Source: Pseudomonas brenneri
Lineage (GTDB): Bacteria; Pseudomonadota; Gammaproteobacteria; Pseudomonadales; Pseudomonadaceae
Length of the DNA: 64,000 nucleotides
Assembly (NCBI RefSeq): GCF_007858285.1
Contig: NZ_VFIL01000014.1
Span: 1 to 64,000, forward strand
Direction of reading: 5' to 3'
The position numbers and the translations under genes are program-made. Shown in pieces: positions 54,202 through 62,951 of the stretch; the stretch's first letter is position 1; each line of letters starts with the position of its first letter. Under the pieces are notes generated by a model. It was not told the DNA's origin and searched no databases. It saw only the letters and a program-made list of their open reading frames with translations.

Positions 54202-54783
54202 TTATCCGATATTCGACAGTTTCAGCAGGTGGCGCAGGTCGTTGAGCAAGTCCTTGCCCTTGACCCGTGCGTCATAGCGCAGCACCAGGTTGCCGTGGGG
54301 GTCGACGATCCACAGCTGGGCATCGCCGGGCGCGGCAGCGTTTTGCTTGAAGGTCGGCAGGTCCAGGGGGAAACGCTGCAACTGCGGGTATTCGGCTTTC
54401 AGCTTGGTCTCGTATTCGGCGCTGACGGGCTGCGCGCTGGCCAAGGCATGACTGGCGCGGGACGCATCACGGCCCAGGCCGATCTGCAGTTGGCGCGCGA
54501 GGTAGACCAATTGCTGGCAATCGGCAGTGCAGGCCGCAGGCGCCGTCACCAACAGCTGCCAGCGGTCCTCGTCAGCCTGCACACCGATATCGGCACGGGT
54601 CTGGCCATTGCCGATCATCTCGCCGTGATCACTGCGATTGTCCGGCACCCAGAACTGCCACTTGTACATCAGGGTCGCCAGCACCATCGGGCCGATCACC
54701 ATCATCAGGATCAGGATCAGTTGCCAGCGCCCCTTACGCCGGTTGGGCGCTGCTGGCGTATCAGACATGTTGAGTGGATTCAT
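54202..54783 (-). CDS. Membrane-anchored CxxxC protein of the oxidase assembly cluster
   Basis: A 193-residue protein with one N-terminal membrane helix (about 20-40) and a soluble thioredoxin-like domain. Cys85 and Cys89 form CTADC, the same C-x3-C spacing as the copper site of SCO proteins, and near the end LWIVDPHGNLVLRYD resembles the strand-turn that carries the SCO histidine. The start at 54783 is favoured by GGGAG; an ATG five codons later is also possible. It overlaps the SURF1 gene. A second SCO-like chaperone or thiol reductase is likely. Confidence 0.75.
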   Translation of the reverse strand: MNPLNMSDTPAAPNRRKGRWQLILILMMVIGPMVLATLMYKWQFWVPDNRSDHGEMIGNGQTRADIGVQADEDRWQLLVTAPAACTADCQQLVYLARQLQIGLGRDASRASHALASAQPVSAEYETKLKAEYPQLQRFPLDLPTFKQNAAAPGDAQLWIVDPHGNLVLRYDARVKGKDLLNDLRHLLKLSNIG

Positions 54784-55501
54784 GGCCGCTCCCATGGTGC
54801 TTCTCCCTTGCGTTGTGCCATCCGAGGTAGAGGTAAAGACCCAGCAGCGCCAGCGCCATGGCGAACCACTGCACGGCATACCCCACGTGTTTTTCCGGCC
54901 CCATGGCCACTACCGGCCACTGGGTTTCATAGGTCGCGGGGCCGGTTTCGGCCCGCAGTTCAAAGGCAAACCCGCTACGGTCCAACTCAGCCCAAAGCGC
55001 CTGTGGATGTAGCGCCGTCAACAAGCGCGGCCATTGCGCGGCTGCCGGGTCGGCATGCAACTGGAACGTCTCGCCTGGCGCGACATACACCCAGGCGTTG
55101 ATGTTCAAAGGCTGGTCGGGCGTGGTGAAGGCCGGCGGCGTGCGTCGATCCGGCCACGCCAGCCAGCCTCGATTGAGCAACAGCCACTGGCCGCTGGCCT
55201 GGTCATGAAAGGGTTGCAGCAACTCGACGCCGGCCTTGCCGTCACGCATGCGGTTATCCAGTAATACGCTGTGCCTGGCGTCGAGCTGCCCGCGCAACTG
55301 CACCCGGCGAAAGGCCGGATCAGCCACCGCATCCAACTGTTCAACACTGATAGGCGGTGCCGCCCGGCGCTCGGCGTAACTCTGGAGCAGCACCTGTTTT
55401 TCCTGGCCACGGGACAGTTGCCAGAAACCGAGAAACACCATCAACGGCAGCAGCACGAGCACCACCAGCGTCGGCGCAATCCCGGGGCGAAAGCGTTTCA
55501 T
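54761..55501 (-). CDS. SURF1-family cytochrome oxidase assembly protein
   Basis: A 246-residue protein with membrane helices at both ends (about 10-28 and 212-232), the normal SURF1 shape, and motifs GFWQLSRGQEK, LNRGWLAWPDR and YAVQWFAMALALLGLYLYL. It helps place heme A in subunit I. Divergent from the small DUF2909 gene. Confidence 0.92.
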   Translation of the reverse strand: MKRFRPGIAPTLVVLVLLPLMVFLGFWQLSRGQEKQVLLQSYAERRAAPPISVEQLDAVADPAFRRVQLRGQLDARHSVLLDNRMRDGKAGVELLQPFHDQASGQWLLLNRGWLAWPDRRTPPAFTTPDQPLNINAWVYVAPGETFQLHADPAAAQWPRLLTALHPQALWAELDRSGFAFELRAETGPATYETQWPVVAMGPEKHVGYAVQWFAMALALLGLYLYLGWHNAREKHHGSGHESTQHV

Positions 55502-55585
55502 GGCGTTGCCGCGAAGATCGATGCAGCGCTGGCTATACTGAATCTCATTGCCCGCCCCTCAAAAAAAGAGCCCTGGAGCCTGACC

Positions 55586-55789
55586 ATGCTCAAAGCCGCT
55601 ATTGCCCTGATGCTGATCGCTACCGTTGTGAGCCTGTTCAGTGGCTTGTTCTTTCTGGTCAAGGACGAAGGCCACTCCAATCGTCTTGTCATTGCCTTGA
55701 CCGTGCGCGTGGTGCTGGCCGTGATTACCCTGGTGCTGATCACCTGGGGGTTCTTCAGCGGCCAGCTGGTGTCCCACGCGCCCTGGTAA
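55586..55789 (+). CDS. DUF2909 twin-transmembrane small protein
   Basis: A 67-residue protein with two hydrophobic helices (about 5-25 and 38-58), matching the DUF2909 group always seen next to cytochrome oxidase genes. CTGGAGCC precedes the ATG. It is on the opposite strand to the rest of the cluster, so it would need its own promoter in the gap before SURF1. A role in oxidase assembly or stability is plausible. Confidence 0.86.
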   Translation: MLKAAIALMLIATVVSLFSGLFFLVKDEGHSNRLVIALTVRVVLAVITLVLITWGFFSGQLVSHAPW

Positions 55790-55794
55790 ACCCG

Positions 55795-56682
55795 CTACAG
55801 CACGTAGACAAAGAAAAACAAACCGATCCACACCACATCCACAAAGTGCCAATACCAACTGGCCGCCTCAAAGCCGAACTGGTGCTCGGCATTGAAATGC
55901 CCCTTGAGGATGCGCATCAGCATCACGAACAAAATAATCGTGCCGATGGTTACGTGGGCACCGTGGAACCCGGTCAACATGAAGAAGGTCGCGCCATACA
56001 CCCCGGAGCCCAGGGTCAGGCCGAGCTCTTTATAGGCGTGGATATATTCCTCGGCCTGGAACCCGAGGAACGCCACCCCCAGCAACACGGTGAGCGCCAA
56101 CCAGATTTTCAGCGCGCCGCGATGGCCCTTGCGCAAGGCGTGGTGGGCGATGGTGATGGTCACGCTGGAGCTCACCAGCAAGATGGTGTTGACCAGCGGC
56201 AAGCCCCACGGGCTGATGGTGCCTTCAGGCGCCGGGAACAGCTTGGGGTCCGGGTTGTTGAGCAACGGCCAGGCGAACTCGAAATTCGGCCACAGCATGT
56301 GCGCAATGCCCTTGGAGCCTTCACCGGCCAACCACGGCGCCGACAGATGCCGCACATAGAACAGCGCGCCGAAGAACGCGATAAAAAACATCACCTCGGA
56401 AAAGATGAACCAGGTCATGCCCCAGCGGAACGAGCGGTCCATCTGCGCGCTGTAGAGGCCGGCACGGCTTTCCTTGATCACTGCGCCAAACCAGCCAAAC
56501 ATCATGTAGGCCAGCAGCAGGCTGCCGACGAAAAAGATCAGCGGCCCGTGGGATTCCGGGCGCGCAGCCTTGAGGTCGTTGAACCACAATCCCAGGCCAT
56601 ACACGGTGATCAGCAGCCCAAACGTGGCAATTATTGGCCACTTGCTTTGCGCTGGTACGTAGTACGTATCATGAGTCGACAT
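55795..56682 (-). CDS. coxC: Cytochrome c oxidase subunit III
   Basis: A 295-residue subunit with seven membrane segments; family motifs include WGMTWFIFSEVMFFIAFFGALFY and the C-terminal FHGAHVTIGTI with AASWYWHFVDVVWIGLFFFVY. It stabilises the proton-pumping core of the aa3-type oxidase. It lies 34 bases after ctaG and converges with the DUF2909 gene. Confidence 0.96.
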   Translation of the reverse strand: MSTHDTYYVPAQSKWPIIATFGLLITVYGLGLWFNDLKAARPESHGPLIFFVGSLLLAYMMFGWFGAVIKESRAGLYSAQMDRSFRWGMTWFIFSEVMFFIAFFGALFYVRHLSAPWLAGEGSKGIAHMLWPNFEFAWPLLNNPDPKLFPAPEGTISPWGLPLVNTILLVSSSVTITIAHHALRKGHRGALKIWLALTVLLGVAFLGFQAEEYIHAYKELGLTLGSGVYGATFFMLTGFHGAHVTIGTIILFVMLMRILKGHFNAEHQFGFEAASWYWHFVDVVWIGLFFFVYVL

Positions 56683-56716
56683 GTATCCGTTCTCCTAATC
56701 GAGCCCGCAGGCACGC

Positions 56717-57268
56717 CTAGCCGCCGGTATGGACAGCCACGGGCGGTTGGCGCGCAGTGATATCGAACAGCGTGTACGCCAGGGTCAAATGCTTCACATC
56801 CTTGGGCATGTCGCGATCGACAATGAAGCGCACCGGCATCTCGATGCGCTCCCCCGGCTGCAGCACTTGCTGGGTGAAGCAAAAACACTCGGTCTTGTGG
56901 AAGTACATCGCCGCTTCGGCCGGGGAAATACTCGGGATCGCCTGGGCCGTCATCGGCTTGTTGCTGGGGTTGAAGGCCACGAACACCATCTCGTTGACCG
57001 CGCCAGGGTTGACCACGATTTCGTCGGCCTTGGAGTGGAATTCCCAGACCATATCGATGGCATTGGTCGACAGGAACTGCACCCGCACCTGGCGCGACGG
57101 ATCGACCACTTGCGAGCCTTCGTACTGCCCAGCGGTCTTGCCATTGATACCGAACGCCTTGCACATCACGTCGTAGATCGGCACCAGGGCAAAGCCAAAG
57201 GCGAACATCGCCAGCACCAGAATCAGCAGGCGCGTGACCAGGCGGTTGAGGGGCACGGAATCAGCCAT
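56717..57268 (-). CDS. ctaG: Cytochrome oxidase copper-B assembly protein CtaG/Cox11
   Basis: A 183-residue protein with one N-terminal membrane helix and a periplasmic beta domain. The copper-binding motif is ECFCFTQQ, with an additional conserved Cys near residue 36 (YDVMCKAFG). It inserts copper at the CuB site of CoxA. An ATG three codons upstream (57277) is a possible alternative start. It is separated from coxA by 141 bp containing a REP pair. Confidence 0.93.
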   Translation of the reverse strand: MADSVPLNRLVTRLLILVLAMFAFGFALVPIYDVMCKAFGINGKTAGQYEGSQVVDPSRQVRVQFLSTNAIDMVWEFHSKADEIVVNPGAVNEMVFVAFNPSNKPMTAQAIPSISPAEAAMYFHKTECFCFTQQVLQPGERIEMPVRFIVDRDMPKDVKHLTLAYTLFDITARQPPVAVHTGG

Positions 57269-57292
57269 GGCGCCCACCCCCGCGTGACGGTT

Positions 57293-57394
57293 CTGTAGGA
57301 GCGAGCTTGCTCGCGAAAAACCAGAGCGCGCCGCGTTTATCCAGGCAACCCGCGTTATCGTTCACGCCCTTCGCGAGCAAGCTCGCTCCTACAG
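57293..57394. repeat. REP pair inside the cytochrome oxidase operon
   Basis: Arms CTGTAGGAGCGAGCTTGCTC and GAGCAAGCTCGCTCCTACAG with about 60 bp between. It fills the coxA-ctaG gap and is transcribed if the operon is continuous, where it would fold as a large RNA hairpin. Confidence 0.92.
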
Positions 57395-57409
57395 GTGGGC
57401 GGCCGCTGT

Positions 57410-58999
57410 TCATTTGACCTCCGGCGGCGTAGTGAAGGTGTGGTACGGCGCCGGCGAAGGAATGCTCCACTCCAGCCCTTCGGCACCATCCCACGGCTTG
57501 GCCGGCGCCGGCTTGCCGCCACGGATGCACTTGATCACGATAAACAGGAAGAAAATCTGCGTGGCGCCAAACATGAAGGCGCCAATCGACGACACCATAT
57601 TGAAGTCGGCGAACTGCAGGTTGTAGTCCGGCACCCGGCGCGGCATGCCGGCCAGCCCGACGAAATGCATCGGGAAGAACGCCATGTTCATCCCCACGAA
57701 CGACAGCCAGAAATGCAGCTTGCCCAGGGTTTCGTCGTACATGTGGCCGGTCCATTTCGGCAGCCAGTAGTAGGCCGAGGCGAAGATCCCGAAGATCGCC
57801 CCAGGTACCAGTACGTAATGGAAGTGCGCCACCACAAAGTAGGTGTCGTGATACTGGAAATCCGCCGGGGCGATGGCCAGCATCAGCCCGGAAAAGCCGC
57901 CGATGGTGAACAGGATCACGAAGGCCACGGCAAACAGCATCGGCGTCTCGAAGGTCAGCGAGCCTTGCCACATGGTGCTGACCCAGTTGAACACCTTGAC
58001 CCCGGTGGGCACGGCGATCAGCAACGTGGCGTACATGAAGAACAACTCGCCCACCAGCGGAATGCCCACCACGAACATATGGTGCGCCCACACGATAAAC
58101 GACAGGAACGCGATGCTTGCCGTGGCGTAGACCATCGAGGTGTAGCCAAACAGCGGCTTGCGCGAGAAGGTCGGGATGATCGAACTGACAGCACCGAAGG
58201 CCGGCAGGATCATGATGTACACCTCGGGGTGGCCGAAGAACCAGAACACATGCTGGAACAATACCGGGTCACCACCACCGGCGGCGCTGAAGAAGCTGGT
58301 GCCGAAGTGGATATCCATCAGCATCATGGTCACGCAACCGGCCAGTACCGGCATCACCGCGATCAGCAAGAACGCGGTGATCAGCCAGGTCCAGACAAAC
58401 AGCGGCATCTTCATCAAGGTCATGCCGGGCGCACGCAGGTTGAGGATGGTGGCGACCACGTTGATCGCGCCCATGATCGAGCTGATCCCCATCAGGTGGA
58501 TGGCGAAGATAAAGAACGTCACGCTTTCCGGGGCATAGGTGGTGGAGAGCGGGGCGTAGAAGGTCCAGCCGAAATTCGGCCCGCCGCCCGGGGAAAACAG
58601 GGTCGAGACCAGCAGCAGGAACGCCGCCGGCAGCAGCCAGAAACTGAAGTTGTTCATACGTGGCAAGGCCATGTCCGGCGCGCCGATCATCAGCGGGATC
58701 ATCCAGTTGGCCAGGCCGACAAACGCCGGCATCACCGCGCCAAACACCATGATCAAGCCGTGCATGGTGGTCATCTGGTTGAAGAATGCCGGCTCGACGA
58801 TCTGCAAACCTGGCTGGAACAACTCGGCCCGGATCACCATGGCGAACGAACCGCCGAGCAGGAACATGGCGAAGCTGAACCACAGGTACATGGTCCCGAT
58901 ATCTTTGTGGTTGGTGGTCAGCACCCAGCGCATCAAGCCCTTGGCGGGGCCGTGGGCGTGGTCAGCGGCATGACCGTGGTCGTCGATCACAGTGCTCAT
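57410..58999 (-). CDS. coxA: Cytochrome c oxidase subunit I
   Basis: A 529-residue heme-copper oxidase core with 12 membrane segments. Heme and copper ligands are in motifs such as TMHGLIMVF, WFFGHPEVYIMILPAFG (with the Tyr that crosslinks to the CuB histidine), VWAHHMF and HDTYFVVAHFHYVL. The XGHPEVY motif and glutamate-containing region mark an A-type enzyme. It reduces oxygen and pumps protons. It begins 58 bases after coxB. Confidence 0.97.
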   Translation of the reverse strand: MSTVIDDHGHAADHAHGPAKGLMRWVLTTNHKDIGTMYLWFSFAMFLLGGSFAMVIRAELFQPGLQIVEPAFFNQMTTMHGLIMVFGAVMPAFVGLANWMIPLMIGAPDMALPRMNNFSFWLLPAAFLLLVSTLFSPGGGPNFGWTFYAPLSTTYAPESVTFFIFAIHLMGISSIMGAINVVATILNLRAPGMTLMKMPLFVWTWLITAFLLIAVMPVLAGCVTMMLMDIHFGTSFFSAAGGGDPVLFQHVFWFFGHPEVYIMILPAFGAVSSIIPTFSRKPLFGYTSMVYATASIAFLSFIVWAHHMFVVGIPLVGELFFMYATLLIAVPTGVKVFNWVSTMWQGSLTFETPMLFAVAFVILFTIGGFSGLMLAIAPADFQYHDTYFVVAHFHYVLVPGAIFGIFASAYYWLPKWTGHMYDETLGKLHFWLSFVGMNMAFFPMHFVGLAGMPRRVPDYNLQFADFNMVSSIGAFMFGATQIFFLFIVIKCIRGGKPAPAKPWDGAEGLEWSIPSPAPYHTFTTPPEVK

Positions 59000-59057
59000 G
59001 GCCGTTCTCCTGCAAGCGGATGGGCGGGGCGGTTCAGGGCATACGCAATGAAGAGGT

Positions 59058-60185
59058 TCATTTGCTTTCCGCCTGTTTGATGGCCAGCACGTCTTTAGGC
59101 GTGACCATGTCGCCTTTGTTGTTGCCCCAGGCGTTGCGCTCGTAGGTCACGACCGCCGCAATATCGACTTCCGACAGCTGCTTGCCGAACGCCGCCATCG
59201 CGGTACCGGGCTTGCCGTGGTAGACGATGCTCAGGTGATCTGCCGCAGGTCCGGTGGCGATTTTCGAGCCCTTGAGCGCCGGGAACATCGGCGGCAGGCC
59301 CTGGCCTTCGGCCTGGTGACAGGCCACGCAGGTGGTGTGGTAGACCTTGTCGCCACGCGCCACCAGCTCTTCAAGTGTCCACTCCTTGGAGGTCAGCTCC
59401 TTGAGCTTGGCAGCCTCGACCTTGCGCTCGCCGAGCCAGGTTTCGTAGTCGGCCTTGGACTTGACCTCGACTACGATGGGCATGAACCCGTGGTCCTTGC
59501 CGCACAGCTCTGCGCACTGGCCACGGTAGATGCCGGGCTTCTCGACCCGGGTCCAGGCCTCGTTGACGAAGCCGGGGATGGCATCGCGCTTGACCGCAAA
59601 CGCTGGCACCCACCAGGAATGGATCACGTCGGCCGCGGTCACCAAAAAGCGCACCTTGGCGCCCACCGGCAGCACCAGCGGCTGGTCGACTTCCAGCAGG
59701 TAGTGTTCGCCCTTGGTGGCCTTGTTCTGGATCTGCTCGGCGGGGGTGGCCAGGTTGCTGAAGAACTCGACGTCCTGGCCCAGGTATTTGTAGTGCCACT
59801 TCCACTGATAGCCGGTGACCTGGATATCGATATCCGACTCACTGCTGTCGTAGATGTTGATCAGGGTCTTGGTCGCCGGAATGGCCATGGCGACGAGGAT
59901 CAGCAGGGGCACGACGGTCCAGAGAATCTCGACCGTGGTACTTTCGTGGAACTTGGCCGCCACCTGGCCCGTAGAGCGTCGATGCACAATCATCGACCAG
60001 AACATGGCGCCAAACACGATGATGCCGATCACCACACAGATCCAGAAAATGGTCATGTGCAGGTCGAACACGGCGTGACTGACTTCAGTGGCCCCTGGTG
60101 CCATATTCACCGTCCAGGCGGCCTGCGCCTGGCTGAATACTGACCACAAGAGTAAGCCCATCCAAACATGTGGATGTCGCGTCAT
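59058..60185 (-). CDS. coxB: Cytochrome c oxidase subunit II with fused cytochrome c domain
   Basis: A 375-residue subunit: signal peptide, two membrane helices (about 40-62 and 80-100), the CuA domain (ligands in DVIHSWWVPAF and GQCAELCGKDHGFM) and a C-terminal cytochrome c domain (about 275-360) with heme motif CVACH and the QGLPPMFPAL segment. The fused heme domain makes this a caa3-like layout. It is the first gene of the leftward operon. Confidence 0.96.
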   Translation of the reverse strand: MTRHPHVWMGLLLWSVFSQAQAAWTVNMAPGATEVSHAVFDLHMTIFWICVVIGIIVFGAMFWSMIVHRRSTGQVAAKFHESTTVEILWTVVPLLILVAMAIPATKTLINIYDSSESDIDIQVTGYQWKWHYKYLGQDVEFFSNLATPAEQIQNKATKGEHYLLEVDQPLVLPVGAKVRFLVTAADVIHSWWVPAFAVKRDAIPGFVNEAWTRVEKPGIYRGQCAELCGKDHGFMPIVVEVKSKADYETWLGERKVEAAKLKELTSKEWTLEELVARGDKVYHTTCVACHQAEGQGLPPMFPALKGSKIATGPAADHLSIVYHGKPGTAMAAFGKQLSEVDIAAVVTYERNAWGNNKGDMVTPKDVLAIKQAESK

Positions 60186-60324
60186 TGCGGGTTCCCCTTA
60201 TCGTTCTTGTTATCCCGCCGGTTTGCACCTGCGGCCAAGGGGGCGGCTTCCAAACTGCTTACATCCGCCAAGCCTTGCCTGCCTAATGCAGTCGGGCGTC
60301 ATCAGCTAATTACGTACAAACCCG

Positions 60325-60352
60325 AGTATAGACAGCGACTGCGACCCCGCAA
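60325..60352 (-). promoter_or_regulatory. Candidate sigma70 promoter of the cox operon
   Basis: On the minus strand TTGCGG (60347-60352) and TATACT (60325-60330) are 16 bp apart, about 140 bases before coxB. It is the best match in the 367-bp gap between coxB and the divergent gene; no other clear feature is seen there. Confidence 0.4.
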
Positions 60353-60552
60353 TGTGTGGGGGCAAATCAGTAAAAAGAGACGAACGGCGCTAGCCGGCCA
60401 GCATATTCAGGGCCTATCCGACGAACGATGGCATTTCGATATAACAGCGGCGCATAACCATGAAATAATTATGACAAATGCGTCTTAGGGGCTCGTATAA
60501 ACGAGCTACCTTATGCAGTCCCCTTTCCTACGCCCGTATTCCTGGAGCTTTC

Positions 60553-61200
60553 ATGAACACCGCCGCATTGCGCGAGCAGATTTCCCGTGCCCATCAACAT
60601 GAAGCGTCCACCGGCCAATTGGCTAAACAACTGGACGCTCAGTTACCCCACCTGCACTCGGCCATTTCCCTGGCCGAGGGTGATCGTAATGCCGTGATGA
60701 CGCGTTTCGTCACCGCCTACATCGATCAGGTCCCGGACCTGCTGGATGCCGCCAACGACGTGGCCCGGGAAGCCGGGATTGAAAGCCAGATCAAGCCGGT
60801 GCTGAAAATCGCCGAGCATTTCTTTCTCCAGCCGCCCGCCATCCTGGCGGCTCATGAAGGCCTGAACGGCCTGCTGGACGAAGCCTACCTGGCCCACCGG
60901 CTGGTAGAAGAAGTAAACGATCTGTATATCAAGCATTTCGGCCAGCCGTTGATTCCTGCGGACACCACCGTGGCCAACGTGATTGCCCACCAACTGATCG
61001 GTGAAGATTTCGCCAATCAGCTGGACGAGGCCGTGCACCTGGCGGTGGATGAAATGCTCAATGAAGAGAGCTTCGCCCTGGAGTCCGTCGAAGCCTATCG
61101 CGAGCAACTCAAAAGCCCGGCAACGGAAGCCGCGTGGAAGCGCTGGCCGTGCCTGTCGCGCCAGTTGGGTGTGGAGTTGGAGCTGGATCAGCCGGCCTGA
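60553..61200 (+). CDS. Uncharacterised 215-residue protein divergent from coxB
   Basis: A soluble, acidic, mostly helical protein without signal peptide or membrane segment. It contains HLHSAISLAEGDRNAVMTRFVTAYIDQVPDLLDAA not quoted further here; several His and Glu residues recur through the helices. I do not recognise a family, although the same gene occupies this place in other Pseudomonas. CTGGAGC precedes the ATG at 60553. It ends before a REP pair that is followed by a T-run and could terminate it. Confidence 0.75.
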   Translation: MNTAALREQISRAHQHEASTGQLAKQLDAQLPHLHSAISLAEGDRNAVMTRFVTAYIDQVPDLLDAANDVAREAGIESQIKPVLKIAEHFFLQPPAILAAHEGLNGLLDEAYLAHRLVEEVNDLYIKHFGQPLIPADTTVANVIAHQLIGEDFANQLDEAVHLAVDEMLNEESFALESVEAYREQLKSPATEAAWKRWPCLSRQLGVELELDQPA

Positions 61201-61224
61201 GTTTTCCTGCCTGACATAGAACAA

Positions 61225-61315
61225 ATGTGGGAGCGGGCTTGCTCGCGAATGCGGTGTGTCAGCCAAGTAGCTGGTGACTGACACTACGCCTTCGCGAGCA
61301 AGCCCGCTCCCACAT
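61225..61315. repeat. REP pair, TGTGGGAGCGGGC type (copy B of a twin)
   Basis: Arms ATGTGGGAGCGGGCTTGCTC and GAGCAAGCCCGCTCCCACAT. The interior is nearly the exact reverse complement of the pair at 42508-42598. Five T follow on the plus strand, so it may also end the upstream transcript. The SulP gene stop lies four bases beyond it. Confidence 0.92.
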
Positions 61316-61318
61316 TTT

Positions 61319-62866
61319 TTAGCCGGTTTCGTCAGCCAACTGCGGGGCAGAGCCGATCCGGGTCGTGGTGCGTATCCGGCCTTCCAACCGACGCTTCAAC
61401 CCGCGCGCTTCGATCACCAACTTCGAGCCCTTGGCCGCATTGGCCCGCCCCCATTCCTCCAGCAACTCCAGGCACGAATGATCCACATAGCTCAGGTTAT
61501 TGAGCGGCACATGCACGGTGCTTCCCGCCGGCACTGTCGCCAGTACCTGGGTCAATGCGGGCACCTTGAGAAAGGTCGCCGCGCCTATCAACCGCAACTC
61601 CATTTCACCGTCCTGGGGCAAGTCGATCAGGCTGATTTTCAAGCGCGAAGCCTTCCACGCCAGTTTCACCAGGGTCAGGCCGAAGCCCACCAACACACCC
61701 GTCAGCAAGTCGGTGAAGATGATCGCCAAGGCCGTGGCAGCGTAGGTGAACATCGGCATCCGACCATAGCGCGCCAGGCCACGGAACGCCTTGAGGTCCA
61801 CCAGCTTGATCCCGGTGTACACCAGCACACCCGCCAGGCTCGCCACCGGAATGCTTTGCAGCACGCTCGACAGTAGCAGCACGAAGGCCAGCAGCCAGAG
61901 GCCGTGGAACATCGCCGACAGACGCGTGGTTGCGCCCGCCTGGACGTTGGCCGAACTGCGCACGATCACCCCCGTCATGGGCAGTGCACCCACCAGCCCG
62001 CAGAGCATGTTGCCTACACCCTGGGCAGACAATTCCTTGTCGAAGTCCGAGCGCTGGCCGTTGTGCATCCGATCCACAGCCGCCGCCGAGAGCAAGGTTT
62101 CGGCACTGGCAATAAAGGCCACCGCGAAAGCAGCGATCAGCAGGTTGGGGTCGGCCAGGTTCAGCAGGTCGCTGGGGCGGAGCCAGTCGATGGCATCGGC
62201 GAGGTTTTCTGGCACTTCCACACGCTTGACCTGCAAGGCCAGCAGCAGGCTGGCTGCTGTCGCCAGGCCGACACCCAGCAACGCACCCGGTACAAAACGC
62301 AGTTTTTGCGGACGAAATTTATCCCACAACCACATCACCAGAATCGTCGACAACCCCAGCAGACCGGCTTGCCAGCCGAGACTGGGAATGGCCTGGGCCA
62401 CTGCTGCGGGGAAGCCGGCAAGGTTATCCAGCCCAGACGGCTTGGGCGCGCCATCGAGCATCACATGCATTTGCGACAGGACAATCAACACCCCAATCCC
62501 CGCCAACATGCCATAGACCACCGCCGGCGCCGTCACCCGGAACCAACAACCCAGGCGCAGGCGCCCGGCCACCAATTGCAGGAAGCCCGCCAACAGCAGG
62601 ATCGGCCCGAGCATAAGCATGCCGTGTTGGCGCACCAGCTCGAACACCAGCACCGCCAGGCCGGCCGCCGGGCCGCTGACTTGCAGGGGTGAACCGGCCA
62701 GCCAGCCCACCACCAGGCCACCAATGATCCCGGTGATCAGGCCCTTGGCCGGTGGCATACCCGATGCGATGGCGATCCCCATGCACAAGGGCAAGGCCAC
62801 CAGAAACACCACCACCGAAGCCAACAGCTCCCGTGGCAGCACTGTTTTTAATTGAGCTGCACGCAT
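61319..62866 (-). CDS. SulP-family anion transporter with STAS domain
   Basis: A 515-residue membrane carrier with 10-12 helices (about 10-390) and a C-terminal STAS domain (about 400-505, with NNLSYVDHSCLELLEEW). It is annotated as a sulfate permease in many genomes, but this subgroup sits next to carbonic anhydrase and may carry bicarbonate. The ATG at 62866 was chosen because MRAAQLKTVLPRELLASVVVF begins the conserved region. It is 85 bases after the carbonic anhydrase stop. Confidence 0.88.
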   Translation of the reverse strand: MRAAQLKTVLPRELLASVVVFLVALPLCMGIAIASGMPPAKGLITGIIGGLVVGWLAGSPLQVSGPAAGLAVLVFELVRQHGMLMLGPILLLAGFLQLVAGRLRLGCWFRVTAPAVVYGMLAGIGVLIVLSQMHVMLDGAPKPSGLDNLAGFPAAVAQAIPSLGWQAGLLGLSTILVMWLWDKFRPQKLRFVPGALLGVGLATAASLLLALQVKRVEVPENLADAIDWLRPSDLLNLADPNLLIAAFAVAFIASAETLLSAAAVDRMHNGQRSDFDKELSAQGVGNMLCGLVGALPMTGVIVRSSANVQAGATTRLSAMFHGLWLLAFVLLLSSVLQSIPVASLAGVLVYTGIKLVDLKAFRGLARYGRMPMFTYAATALAIIFTDLLTGVLVGFGLTLVKLAWKASRLKISLIDLPQDGEMELRLIGAATFLKVPALTQVLATVPAGSTVHVPLNNLSYVDHSCLELLEEWGRANAAKGSKLVIEARGLKRRLEGRIRTTTRIGSAPQLADETG

Positions 62867-62951
62867 GATGACTCTCCCGAGGCATTCGCCGGGCATGGCA
62901 AGGCCTGGCTGCATCCATGGCAGCCATCGCGTTACCCGGCAGGGGAATGTG

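Noticed and set aside
57395..59080. 561-codon open frame opposite coxA
   Set aside because: Same reason: coxA is certain, and the antisense product is highly charged and repetitive without any recognisable fold.
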